In this document: positions 23,293 to 32,200 of the stretch, piece by piece
Numbering within the stretch: the stretch's first letter is position 1
How the letters are laid out: the number at the start of each line of letters is the position of its first letter
DNA from: an uncultured Acidimicrobiales bacterium
Lineage (GTDB): Bacteria; Actinomycetota; Acidimicrobiia; Acidimicrobiales; SHLQ01
Direction: 5' to 3'
NCBI GenBank assembly: GCA_937934655.1
Contig: CALGZB010000077.1
Span: 1-36,227, forward strand
DNA: 36,227 nucleotides
Notes under the pieces: model-generated
Seen by the model: only the letters and a program-made list of their open reading frames with translations
What the model was told of the DNA's origin: nothing
Databases searched by the model: none
Position numbers and translations under genes: made by a program

Positions 23293-24402
23293 ATGAAGGG
23301 TCTCATTCTCTCCGGTGGCACAGGTTCACGCCTTCGCCCTATCACTCACACGAGCGCCAAGCAGCTGGTGCCCATTGCCAACAAGCCGATTCTGTTTTAC
23401 GGGATCGAAGACATGGCTGAGGCCGGCATCGTAGAGATCGGCATCATCATTGGTGAGACCGGCGACGATATCCGGGCCGCTGTGGGCGACGGATCAGACT
23501 TCGGCGTTGCGGTCACCTACATCCCGCAGGATGCTCCGTTGGGCCTCGCCCATTGCGTCAAGATCGCCGAAGACTTTCTCGGCGGCGACGACTTCGTCAT
23601 GTACCTGGGCGACAACATGCTCGAACAAGGCCTTGTGGAGTTTGTTGAAGGATTCGAAGCGAGCCGACAAGCATCCAATGCCCCAGAGCTGGGCGAGGAA
23701 CACCAAGCGTCAGCAGTCGCCCAGATTCTTCTGGCCGAGGTCGACGACCCCCGCTCGTTCGGTGTCGCTGACATCGACGAGAACGGTGCGGTACGACAGC
23801 TCGTCGAGAAGCCCGAGAACCCACCATCAAACCTGGCACTTGTTGGCGTGTACCTCTTCGATCGCACGATCATCGACGCCGTTAATGCCATCGAACCCTC
23901 AGAGCGAGGCGAGCTCGAAATCACCGACGCCATTCAATGGCTCGTTGACCAAGGCCACCATGTGCGTCACGAAGTCCTTCAGGGCTGGTGGATCGATACT
24001 GGCAAGAAGGACCCTCTCCTCGAATGCAACCGGCTCGTTCTCGATTCGGTCGAACCGTCCAACCTCGGGTCGGTCGACGAGAAGTCCAACGTCGAAGGCC
24101 GGGTCATCATCGAAGCAGGCGCCGAGATCAAGAACTCCACGGTTCGCGGTCCGGCTGTTATCGGTGCCGGAACCCGAATCATCGACAGCTATGTCGGTCC
24201 GTATAGTTCGATCTCCGATAACTGCGAAATTATCTCTTCGGAGCTCGACCACTCGGTCATCTTGTCCAACAGTCGCCTGGCAAACATCGAACGTCTTACC
24301 GACAGTTTGATCGGCCGGCACGTCGACGTGAGCCACAACGATGCGCTGCCTCGGGCAACGCGACTGATGCTGGGCGATCACTCGCGCGTCGAGATCCCGT
24401 AA
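23293..24402 (+). CDS. rmlA: Glucose-1-phosphate thymidylyltransferase, long form
   Basis: 369 residues. It makes dTDP-glucose from dTTP and glucose-1-phosphate, the first step to dTDP-rhamnose. The nucleotidyltransferase domain is 1-240: LSGGTGSRLRPITHTSAKQLVPIANKPI, YIPQDAPLGLAHCVKIAEDFLG, MYLGDNML and GWWIDTGKKDPLLECNR. After residue 255 comes a left-handed beta-helix of hexapeptide repeats (VEGRVIIEAGAEIKNSTVRG, PAVIGAGTRIIDSYVG), which marks the long RmlA type (StrD-like, TIGR01208 style), rather than the 290-residue RfbA of enterobacteria. An insert EASRQASNAPELGEEHQAS lies in the middle. It is followed by rmlC, rmlB and rmlD on the same strand. Confidence 0.95.
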   Translation: MKGLILSGGTGSRLRPITHTSAKQLVPIANKPILFYGIEDMAEAGIVEIGIIIGETGDDIRAAVGDGSDFGVAVTYIPQDAPLGLAHCVKIAEDFLGGDDFVMYLGDNMLEQGLVEFVEGFEASRQASNAPELGEEHQASAVAQILLAEVDDPRSFGVADIDENGAVRQLVEKPENPPSNLALVGVYLFDRTIIDAVNAIEPSERGELEITDAIQWLVDQGHHVRHEVLQGWWIDTGKKDPLLECNRLVLDSVEPSNLGSVDEKSNVEGRVIIEAGAEIKNSTVRGPAVIGAGTRIIDSYVGPYSSISDNCEIISSELDHSVILSNSRLANIERLTDSLIGRHVDVSHNDALPRATRLMLGDHSRVEIP

Positions 24403-24480
24403 CCTACGTTTCCCAAATACTCTCTCTCTCCAAAACGAACACCCCCCAAACCGAAGACCTACACCGGAAGTACTTCTCTC

Positions 24481-25050
24481 ATGGCCGAAATTACCGCAGT
24501 ACCCGAAATCGCTGGGGCGTTCTTTGTCGACCCCGATGTTCACAGCGATGAACGTGGGATGTTCGTTGAGACCTACCGTCGCCAATGGTTCCCTGCAGGT
24601 CGCGAGATGATCCAGGCCAACCGCGGCGATCGGAAAGAAGGCTGCATCGTCGGTCTTCACTACCACCTTCATCAGAGCGACTACTGGTATGTGCCCTTCG
24701 GTACCGCCCGAGTCGTTCTGCACGATCTTCGACAGGGTTCAGAAACCGACGGAAAGACCCTCTGTTTCGACTTGGGTGTGCAACCCGACGGCGAAATGAA
24801 CCACCGCGGCGTCTATATCCCGCCTGGCGTGGCCCACGGTTTCGCATCGCTCACCGACATGACCATTACCTACCTGGTAGACGGTTATTACAACCCGGCT
24901 GATGAGCTTGGCGTGCATTGGAACGACCCCGAGATTGGTGCCGATTGGGGCCTCGAAGCCCCTGTGCTGTCGGGTCGCGATCAAGAAAACCCGAATCGTG
25001 CCGATATCGAGCCCATGTGGCAACCACATGTGAGCCTTCGAACCGGCTAA
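24481..25050 (+). CDS. rmlC: dTDP-4-dehydrorhamnose 3,5-epimerase-family protein, atypical active site
   Basis: 189 residues, cupin fold. By position it should epimerise dTDP-4-keto-6-deoxyglucose at C3 and C5. Family text is clear: DPDVHSDERGMFVETYRRQW, DLRQGSETDGKTLCFDLG, VYIPPGVAHGFASLTD and LGVHWNDPEIGADWGL. Yet the usual R-G-L-H-x-Q block reads IVGLHYHLHQSDYWYVPFGT here, with Val for Arg, His for Gln and no K-L-V lysine. So it may be a 3-epimerase, or a lineage variant with the full activity. It is preceded by a 78-bp CT-rich leader, with GGAAG 11 nt before the ATG. Confidence 0.88.
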   Translation: MAEITAVPEIAGAFFVDPDVHSDERGMFVETYRRQWFPAGREMIQANRGDRKEGCIVGLHYHLHQSDYWYVPFGTARVVLHDLRQGSETDGKTLCFDLGVQPDGEMNHRGVYIPPGVAHGFASLTDMTITYLVDGYYNPADELGVHWNDPEIGADWGLEAPVLSGRDQENPNRADIEPMWQPHVSLRTG

Positions 25051-25101
25051 CGCAGAACCCGCTCCCCACATTCTCCTACTTCCCCACAGGAACCCCACAC
25101 C

Positions 25102-26076
25102 ATGAGTAAGAAGATCTTTGTAACCGGCGGAGCCGGATTTATCGGCTCGAATTTTGTTCGGTACATCTTCGGCAATACCGATGACTCCGTCACCGTGTTC
25201 GACGCCCTGACCTACGCCGGAAACCCAGCCAACTTGGCCGAGTTCGATGGCGACAGCCGCTACAGCTTCGTCCAAGGCGACATCACCGATCGTGAAGCGG
25301 TGCGTTCGGCAATGGCCGGACACGACCTTGTGGTGCATTTCGCTGCCGAGAGTCATGTCGACCGGTCGATCACCGGTCCCGACGTCTTCGCCAACACCAA
25401 CTGCCTGGGCACCAACGTCGTTTGTGACGTCGCCCGTGAGCACGAAGTCGAACGTCTCCTGCATATCGGCACCGACGAGGTGTACGGATCGGTCGAAGAG
25501 GGATCATCACTCGAAGGCGACCCGCTCGAGCCTCGCTCGCCGTACTCTGCCTCGAAAGCCGGTTCCGACCTTATTGCCCTGTCGTACTTCACGACCTACG
25601 GCATGCCCGTAGTGGTCACCCGGTCATCGAACCAGTTCGGTCCCTACCAGTTCCCCGAAAAAGTCATCCCGCTGTTCACCACCAACCTGCTCGATGGTCT
25701 CAAAGTGCCGCTGTACGGCGATGGTATGAACATTCGTGACTGGTTGTTCGTCGAGGACAATTGTGCGGGCGTCGATTTGGTTCTGCGCCAGGGTGTTGCC
25801 GGTGAGATGTACAACATCGGTGGCGGAAACGAAATCCCGAACCGCGAACTCACCGACCGAATCATTGCACTCTGCGGCAAAGACGAGTCCTCCATCGAAT
25901 ACGTCGAGGACCGTCTTGGTCACGACCGGCGCTACTCGATTGACTGCTCGAAGCTTGGAGCGTTGGGTTGGAGCCCGAAACACGATTTCGGCGAAGCGCT
26001 CGAACTCACCGTCGATTGGTACAAGAACAACCGGTCATGGTGGGAACCACTAAAAAGGCAGAGCGGGAACCACTAA
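25102..26076 (+). CDS. rmlB: dTDP-glucose 4,6-dehydratase
   Basis: 324 residues, the normal family length. Extended short-chain dehydrogenase that turns dTDP-glucose into dTDP-4-keto-6-deoxyglucose with bound NAD. The nucleotide loop is VTGGAGFIGSNFVRYIF, followed by HFAAESHVDRSI, the active-site block TDEVYGSVEEGS, the catalytic Tyr-Lys pair in SPYSASKAGSD, and TRSSNQFGPYQFPEKVIPLF. AGGAA about 9 nt before the ATG is a good ribosome site. It sits between rmlC and rmlD in the rhamnose operon. Confidence 0.96.
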   Translation: MSKKIFVTGGAGFIGSNFVRYIFGNTDDSVTVFDALTYAGNPANLAEFDGDSRYSFVQGDITDREAVRSAMAGHDLVVHFAAESHVDRSITGPDVFANTNCLGTNVVCDVAREHEVERLLHIGTDEVYGSVEEGSSLEGDPLEPRSPYSASKAGSDLIALSYFTTYGMPVVVTRSSNQFGPYQFPEKVIPLFTTNLLDGLKVPLYGDGMNIRDWLFVEDNCAGVDLVLRQGVAGEMYNIGGGNEIPNRELTDRIIALCGKDESSIEYVEDRLGHDRRYSIDCSKLGALGWSPKHDFGEALELTVDWYKNNRSWWEPLKRQSGNH

Positions 26077-26092
26077 AGAACGGTTGATCGCT

Positions 26093-26941
26093 ATGCCTAG
26101 CGTTCTTATTACCGGTGCGGGCGGCCAGCTCGGCGCTGATTGTGCGTTGCTCTATAACGCCGCCGGCTACGACGTAACCGCGGCGACGCGTGCCGACCTC
26201 GATGTTGGCGATCGGGATGCCGTTTTGGCGTTGGTCGAAGCAAAGAAACCCGACGTCGTCGTGAACGCTGGAGCATGGACAGCAGTCGATGATTGCGAAT
26301 CCGACCCGGACAAGGCCTTTCGTGTGAACGGTCTAGCTGTTCGCCACCTCAACGAAGCGTGTATCAAGAACGACGCTCACCTGGTGCAGATCTCCACCGA
26401 CTACGTGTTCGACGGCACCAAAGCCGAGCCCTACGTGGAATGGGACGACACCCATCCGCAGTCGATCTACGGGCATTCGAAACTCGCGGGCGAATGCGAG
26501 ATGACCCCTGGTTTCACCGTTGTTCGGACTTCCTGGGTTTGCGGCGAGTTCGGCCACAACATGGTCAAGACCATCCTCGGAGCCATCGACAAATACCCCA
26601 CGCTGAGCTTCGTCGATGATCAGATTGGCCATCCGACCTTCACCGCTGACCTTGCCAGCATGGTTTTCCGACTGGCCGACGAACGTCGCCCCGGAATCTT
26701 CCATGTCACCAATGGGGGAGCGGTGTCCTGGTACGAGTTCACCCAAGCGGTTCTCGAGGCTGCCGGCGAAGATCCTTCCCGCGTTGAGCCGATTTCCAGC
26801 GATCAGCTCGATCCTCCCCGCCCTGCGCCCAGGCCAGCCAACTCGGTGCTCGACAATGCGGCACTTCGGCTTTCGGGTATTCAACCGCTTCGCGACTTCC
26901 GCGAGCCGTTGACCGAACTCGTAGCGAAGCTCCGAGCGTAA
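26093..26941 (+). CDS. rmlD: dTDP-4-dehydrorhamnose reductase
   Basis: 282 residues from ATG 26093; a TTG at 26084 would add three residues. Short-chain reductase for the last step to dTDP-L-rhamnose. Seen are SVLITGAGGQLGADCALLY, VVVNAGAWTAVDDCESDPDKAFRVNG, QISTDYVFDGTKAEPY and the catalytic Tyr-Lys pair in SIYGHSKLAGE, then RTSWVCGEFGHNMVKT. It starts 16 bp after rmlB and ends the operon; an intrinsic terminator follows. Confidence 0.95.
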   Translation: MPSVLITGAGGQLGADCALLYNAAGYDVTAATRADLDVGDRDAVLALVEAKKPDVVVNAGAWTAVDDCESDPDKAFRVNGLAVRHLNEACIKNDAHLVQISTDYVFDGTKAEPYVEWDDTHPQSIYGHSKLAGECEMTPGFTVVRTSWVCGEFGHNMVKTILGAIDKYPTLSFVDDQIGHPTFTADLASMVFRLADERRPGIFHVTNGGAVSWYEFTQAVLEAAGEDPSRVEPISSDQLDPPRPAPRPANSVLDNAALRLSGIQPLRDFREPLTELVAKLRA

Positions 26942-26958
26942 GCCGCCCAAAAGCGCAG

Positions 26959-26986
26959 AAACGGACTCCCCCCCAGGAGCCCGTTT
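26959..26986 (+). terminator. Intrinsic terminator after rmlD
   Basis: 11-bp inverted repeat (AAACGGACTCC / GGAGCCCGTTT, one mismatch) with a six-base loop, beginning 17 bp after the rmlD stop and ending in TTT. The T tract is short, but position and stem are convincing. It may also stop transcripts from the converging SpoIID gene. Confidence 0.65.
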
Positions 26987-27138
26987 CAAACCTGTAGGTT
27001 ACGGTGGCGATCCGCCAACCGCTACGTAACCAAGTGGTTCCCCGCCTGTGGCTGTATTGCTACCGCCACCTGCTAGTGAAATTATTTCATTCAAAGGCGC
27101 CGAATGCAAGGCGGTCGGCTGGAAAAGCTTTGCTTCCG

Positions 27139-29124
27139 CTACGAAACCGTGACGTCCTTGCAGCCAAGGACGACGGCAATTTTGCCGTCTGCGGAGATGG
27201 CACGAACACAAACCTGATGACTGCCATTTGACGCAGGGATTGTTACATCGAAACCGTGATCGGTGCCGCGGCCATGCTGGTCAAGGTCATCGCGGGAGAA
27301 TGACGCTGTTGCCTGGGCAACTTCGGTGCGATCGAGGTCGATCGCGATTTTGATCGAGCTGTTCGTGGTTGGGTCGAGCGCCCAACCGGCTACCCGGATC
27401 GCTGACCCCGTTGATCGAACGATTTCGAGTTCACCGATGGGAATATCGTTCGCAGGCGCTTCGGCCTCGGCGACCTTGACGGTCCGACAACCGAGGTCGG
27501 TTGTTTGGCCACCCTTTGTCGCGTTGATCGCTACGGCGCAAACCTGGTGGCTGCCCGGCGAAACTCCGATGTCGATACGGAACCCGTGGCGGGTGCCTAA
27601 CCCGTATTGGTCGAGGCCCTTGCGGTTTCGCTTCGCGACACGGGCTTTGGTTTTGCCGCCGACCGTAACTTTGACCTTGATGCTGTCGCTCGTGTCTGGG
27701 TCAATAGCCCAACCTGCGAGCCGCACCTTCTGTCCGACGGCCTTTGCCTTCGTAATCTTGCCAAACGGCTCACTGTCGGTTGGGCCCGAGTAGGAGAAGT
27801 TGGTCGAAAGCAGCTGATCGTCTCGGCTCCAGCGGCCATCGTTGCCGAGGCCTCGATTCACGATGATCCGAAATGTGCTGCCTTGAATCTGCCTGGTTCC
27901 CTCGGTGCCGTTGACGGTGACCGTGGCTTTGTTGACCCGCCCCGATACTCCAAGGTTTCCGCCGATCGAAAGGCTCTGGACGGTCCCGACATGGGTGGAT
28001 GAGTCGGCGCTCAGCCAGCGACTGAGTTCCTCGGCGCTGTAGGTGCGAGTCCACGAACCGAGCGGGTTTTCGTGCCCGTCGAACGGATCCGGGGCACCCC
28101 GTAGATAGGGGACAAAATTCGAGAAGGCGTATTCGCTGTTTTCTGAGTGCCCGCCAGACGAGGAGCTATAGAGCGCATCGATGACCCGGCCCTCGTGAAC
28201 TGCAACGGTTTGGCTGGTTGCATTGACCGCTCCGACCCAGTTCTCACTGAGTGCGCCGGTTTCTTTCGAATTCCCAGCGAATGCCTGGTCGACGGTGGAG
28301 GAGTACAGATCGAAGGGGTTGGTCCACGACGAAAGCGAGCGTCGAGCAAGGATCCGACCTTCAGCGTACGAGCGGCCCGCAATCGCCTGAGCCTTCAGGG
28401 CCTCGGCCGGCCAGGACGACGGCATCTCGGCCAACCCGTAGAGGTATTCGTCCATCTGTAGTTGACCGAGAACAATGTGGAAGGTGGTTCCGTTTGATCC
28501 GGTCGGGGTGAACTCGAGTCGGCCATGGCGGTACGAATGCTCGCTCGTGGAAAGGTGCTGTTCGGCGAGATCCTTTACGACCAACCGAAGCTGACGGCCG
28601 ATGCAAGGACTCGGCACCGGATCGGCACCCTCAGGAACAGGCTGCGGGGCGCAGATATCGACGCCGCCGGCCGTAATCGCCCAACGGTCGGCAAGACGAC
28701 TGACGGTTATGTCATTCCAAGCTGGGACCCCGGCCACGTTCTGGCCATCGACCTTTACGGTGGCTCGGGCACCGAAGCTTGCCGTGGTGCTCGATGCTGT
28801 ACCGAGCTGCACGCGCACGTTATTGGTGACTTGGCGCTGTTCGAGCGAGATACCTGCGTAGTACGCCTTGAGAATCTGGTCGACACTTTGCCCGGCGGCT
28901 GCTCGGCCGAATGCGCCGTATTGGCTCATGCCGACGCCGTGACCCCAGCCGCCGCCATCAAACGTGAAGCTTGATTGGGTGTTGGTCTGATTGGTTGGCT
29001 GATCGGCCTGCGCCTCAGCAGCCCCTGGCGAGAGAGCCAAGAGCGACAACACCACAGAGATGGCAAGAGCCAGAGCGAGCGCAGGGAATGCCGCGACCCG
29101 ACCTGCGTAAGTTAAAGACCTCAT
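27139..29124 (-). CDS. Secreted SpoIID/LytB-domain protein with two C-terminal repeats
   Basis: 661 residues. A signal peptide (LALALAISVVLSLLALSPGAAEA) leads to a SpoIID-type domain from about 50 to 440: FDGGGWGHGVGMSQYGAFGRAAAG, YLYGLAEMPSSWPAEALKAQAIAGRSYA, and SSSSGGHSENSEYAFSNFVPYLRGAPDPFD. SpoIID proteins are lytic transglycosylases or their relatives that act on peptidoglycan. Two related repeats of about 95 residues follow (from PFGKITKAKAVGQKVRLAGW and from PIGELEIVRSTGSAIRVAGW), each with two Cys and a GLGTRHGF or GRGTDHGF turn, likely beta-sandwich binding modules. A role in wall remodelling at the surface is inference. It converges with the rhamnose operon. Confidence 0.9.
   Translation of the reverse strand: MRSLTYAGRVAAFPALALALAISVVLSLLALSPGAAEAQADQPTNQTNTQSSFTFDGGGWGHGVGMSQYGAFGRAAAGQSVDQILKAYYAGISLEQRQVTNNVRVQLGTASSTTASFGARATVKVDGQNVAGVPAWNDITVSRLADRWAITAGGVDICAPQPVPEGADPVPSPCIGRQLRLVVKDLAEQHLSTSEHSYRHGRLEFTPTGSNGTTFHIVLGQLQMDEYLYGLAEMPSSWPAEALKAQAIAGRSYAEGRILARRSLSSWTNPFDLYSSTVDQAFAGNSKETGALSENWVGAVNATSQTVAVHEGRVIDALYSSSSGGHSENSEYAFSNFVPYLRGAPDPFDGHENPLGSWTRTYSAEELSRWLSADSSTHVGTVQSLSIGGNLGVSGRVNKATVTVNGTEGTRQIQGSTFRIIVNRGLGNDGRWSRDDQLLSTNFSYSGPTDSEPFGKITKAKAVGQKVRLAGWAIDPDTSDSIKVKVTVGGKTKARVAKRNRKGLDQYGLGTRHGFRIDIGVSPGSHQVCAVAINATKGGQTTDLGCRTVKVAEAEAPANDIPIGELEIVRSTGSAIRVAGWALDPTTNSSIKIAIDLDRTEVAQATASFSRDDLDQHGRGTDHGFDVTIPASNGSHQVCVRAISADGKIAVVLGCKDVTVS
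27153..27172. other. Perfect 8-bp stem-loop at the 3' end of the SpoIID gene
   Basis: CGTCCTTG and CAAGGACG flank CAGC inside the last codons of the coding region. There is no T tract, so it is not a standard terminator. Confidence 0.5.
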
Positions 29125-29243
29125 GAACGACCTAATGTTCCTTTCCCGCCCGGGCTGCCCAAGTTTAGGAGCCGCCGCGGGTTATCACACAGCGAGCCTG
29201 CAACGAGTCATGTGAATGGCGACAGCTGGGAAGCTGGGGCCGG

Positions 29244-29249
29244 TAGCAT
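29244..29249 (+). promoter_or_regulatory. Probable -10 box for the sulfotransferase/glycosyltransferase operon
   Basis: TAGCAT lies 6 nt before ATG 29256, in the 131-bp divergent gap with the SpoIID gene. This would be the promoter for the five-gene run to 36186. Confidence 0.4.
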
Positions 29250-29255
29250 CTGAGG

Positions 29256-32200
29256 ATGGGTTTGTACGTCGTAGGTATGCATCGGAGCGGAACCTCGGCC
29301 ATCACCGAGGCGCTCGCCGCGCTGCCCTTTGATCTTCCTGAACCACACGCAATGGTTGGGGGCAACGAATCGAACCCTCGCGGGCACTGGGAAGTGTCGG
29401 CCCTCACCGATTTCAACCAGGACTTACTCGAACGGGCAGGAGCAGGATGGCTTGCCCCCTCAACCGGGGCAATCGCCGAAATGGCCCGGCTTAGCCAGCC
29501 CGAAATGGGTCTCGATGCCCAAGCCCAACGGGTGTTTGATGACGCGTTTCCAGGGCCTGGCTGGCTCTTTAAGGATCCTCGGCTTTCCATCACCCTGCCT
29601 TTTTGGCGCCGTGTCCTTGGTCCGAACCCGGCAGTCCTCGTGCTCCGCGACCCGATGGCAATCGCCCGGTCGCTGCGTACCCGTAACCGGTTGGCGATTC
29701 CGTTTGGGCTCGCACTGTGGGAGCGTTACCTGCGCTCGTCGGTCGTAGCGATGGAGGGAATGGCAGTACATGTCACGACCTTCTCGGGCATTGCCGCAGG
29801 CGGTCAACCGGTTGTGGATTTGGTCGAGTTCGCCGCAAAGAGTCTGAATGTGGCGATTCCGTCCGACATCGAGGAGCGGATCCATCAGGTCATCGACCCA
29901 GAGCTTCGTCATCACGACGGCGGCCCGGACACCGATCATGACTTGCTGAGCCCCGAACAAGCACAGCTTCTCGAACTGCTCTACGACGCCGAGGGCAACC
30001 ACGCCGAGTTCAAGCTGGGCATCGAGAGTATTCCCGAGACGCCCGGCCTCGATCTCACGTTCGAGTCAGCCGCCGCCTTTGAGATGGCTATGCAGCTGGA
30101 GGCCGCTGAACTCTCTGACTCGCTCACGACATCATTTGACCGGCGCGAGGCTGAATGGTCGGATCGGTTCGCCGACATCGAAGAGTATGAGCAGAAGCGG
30201 CAACAGTTGCTTCTTGCCGAGATCGATCGGCTCCGTGACCTTCTCGCCAGCGCCGAGCATGTTCATCACGCGCTGTCGGCAGAGGGCGTTCAGAAAGATC
30301 TCGACGCCGCACAGCTGAAGATCGAGCTTGACACCGCAGCGCACCACCGCAATCTCAATGCCATCGAACTCGATCGCCTCAAGTCACGACGGGCTGTCCG
30401 GTATGCGATGCGGTTTGCCGACGGCATGCGGAAAGCGGGGATTCTCGACAAAGAAGACACCGACGGCAACACGAAGGACAGCACGAAGGACAACAGGGAG
30501 GACACGGCACTCGCTGCGGCTGCTCCTAGCGATGGAGCACGCCCGCTTCCGGTTCCCGGTCGTCGATCGGGCTCGGAATTCGCTGCCGTCGCTGACGCCA
30601 TCGAATCAGGCTATTTCGATCGGCCACTCACGGTCATTATCCCGATCTACAACGCCTTCGAAGCGTTGCAACGATGCCTCGAGGCCTTCCGTCGGTTCAC
30701 ACCTGACGAGGTGCATCTCGTGCTAATCGACGATGCATCGCCCGATGAGCGAATCACGCAGGTCATCGCCCAAATCGCCGACCGGCCCAACACAACACTG
30801 CTCGCAAATGATCGCAACCTGGGGTTTACAAACACGGTCAACCGCGGACTCGCCGAACATTTCGACGCAGCCGAAGCCGCTGGAGCTGCGCCCGGCGATG
30901 TCGTCATCCTCAATAGCGACACCCTCGTCACACCACGCTGGACGCAACGCCTTCGCGCAGTGGCTCACGAGGACCCGACGTACGCAACCGTCACGCCGCT
31001 CTCGAATGCCGCTGGTGTCTTCTCGTTTACCTCTCCGCTTCCCGGTGGCCCCGATGCCGCGGCCCGTTTGTCGACGGTCATGGCGCGAGGTTCCAACTTT
31101 CTGCGCCCGACCGGCCCAACCGGCAACGGCTTCTGTTTGTTCGTTAAAGCCGAAGCCTTGGCGGTCGTATCCGAACTCGATGGCGAGGCCTTCCCGCGGG
31201 GCTACGGCGAAGAGAACGATTTCTGCATGAAACTGGTGGCCGAGGGGTTCACCCATGTGATCGCCGACGACGTGGCCATCTTCCATGAAGAATCGGCAAG
31301 TTTCGGCAACACCGCTCGCGACGAGCTCATCGAAGCCGGTATGGCCGTGCTCGACGAGCGCTACCCCGAGTACCGGAGCAAAGCCCAAGCATTCGTCGAG
31401 TCGTCGGACTTCGTCGCGGCTCGAGCAAACGCCTCCGCAGCAATCGAATCCAACGACGGGACGATGCGTCGCCGTGCGCTCACCGTCATTCATGACGGTG
31501 GCGGCGGAACCGAATACCACGTCAATGATCTCACGGCGGCAATGCGAGACCAGTACGAACCGTTACTGCTGGTTCCGCACGGAAATGACCTGGTGTTGTG
31601 GTCGGCCGACAACCCCGAAGAACGAATCGAGGTTACCCGCTGGACCCTTTCGAAGCCTTGGGACGTGCGGCGGGTCGATGACCCCGAAGTGGCACGAGTC
31701 GCCGTCGAGTTGCTCACCCGATTCAACATTGAGTTCGTGCACGTTCACCATCTCATCGGGCATAGCTTCGATCTCCCTCGAGTAGCGAAGGCTCTCGGGA
31801 TTCCCGTGGCGCTTACGCTGCACGACTTCTATATGGCGTGTCCGTCGGTCAATCTGCTCGATAACAACAACACATTCTGTGGCGGGACCTGCACGGCGGG
31901 CGACGGCCGCTGTAACACGCCGATCTGGCTCGAGAACGACATCGATCTCAAACATCGCTTCGTACACCTCTGGCGCGATGAGTCACGCGAACTCATCGAA
32001 TCGGTCGATGCTCTCATCACTCCGTCACACGACACCCGTGAGCACTTCAGTCGCATCTTCGGCACCGAAATAGGCCGGAAGATTTCGGTCATCGAACACG
32101 GTCGTGACTTCGATCGGCCTCGGGTGTTTAGCCGAAGCCCGTCCGAAGATGAGCCGATCCTCATCTTGCTTGTCGGTGCCATCAACGCGTCGAAGGGCGC

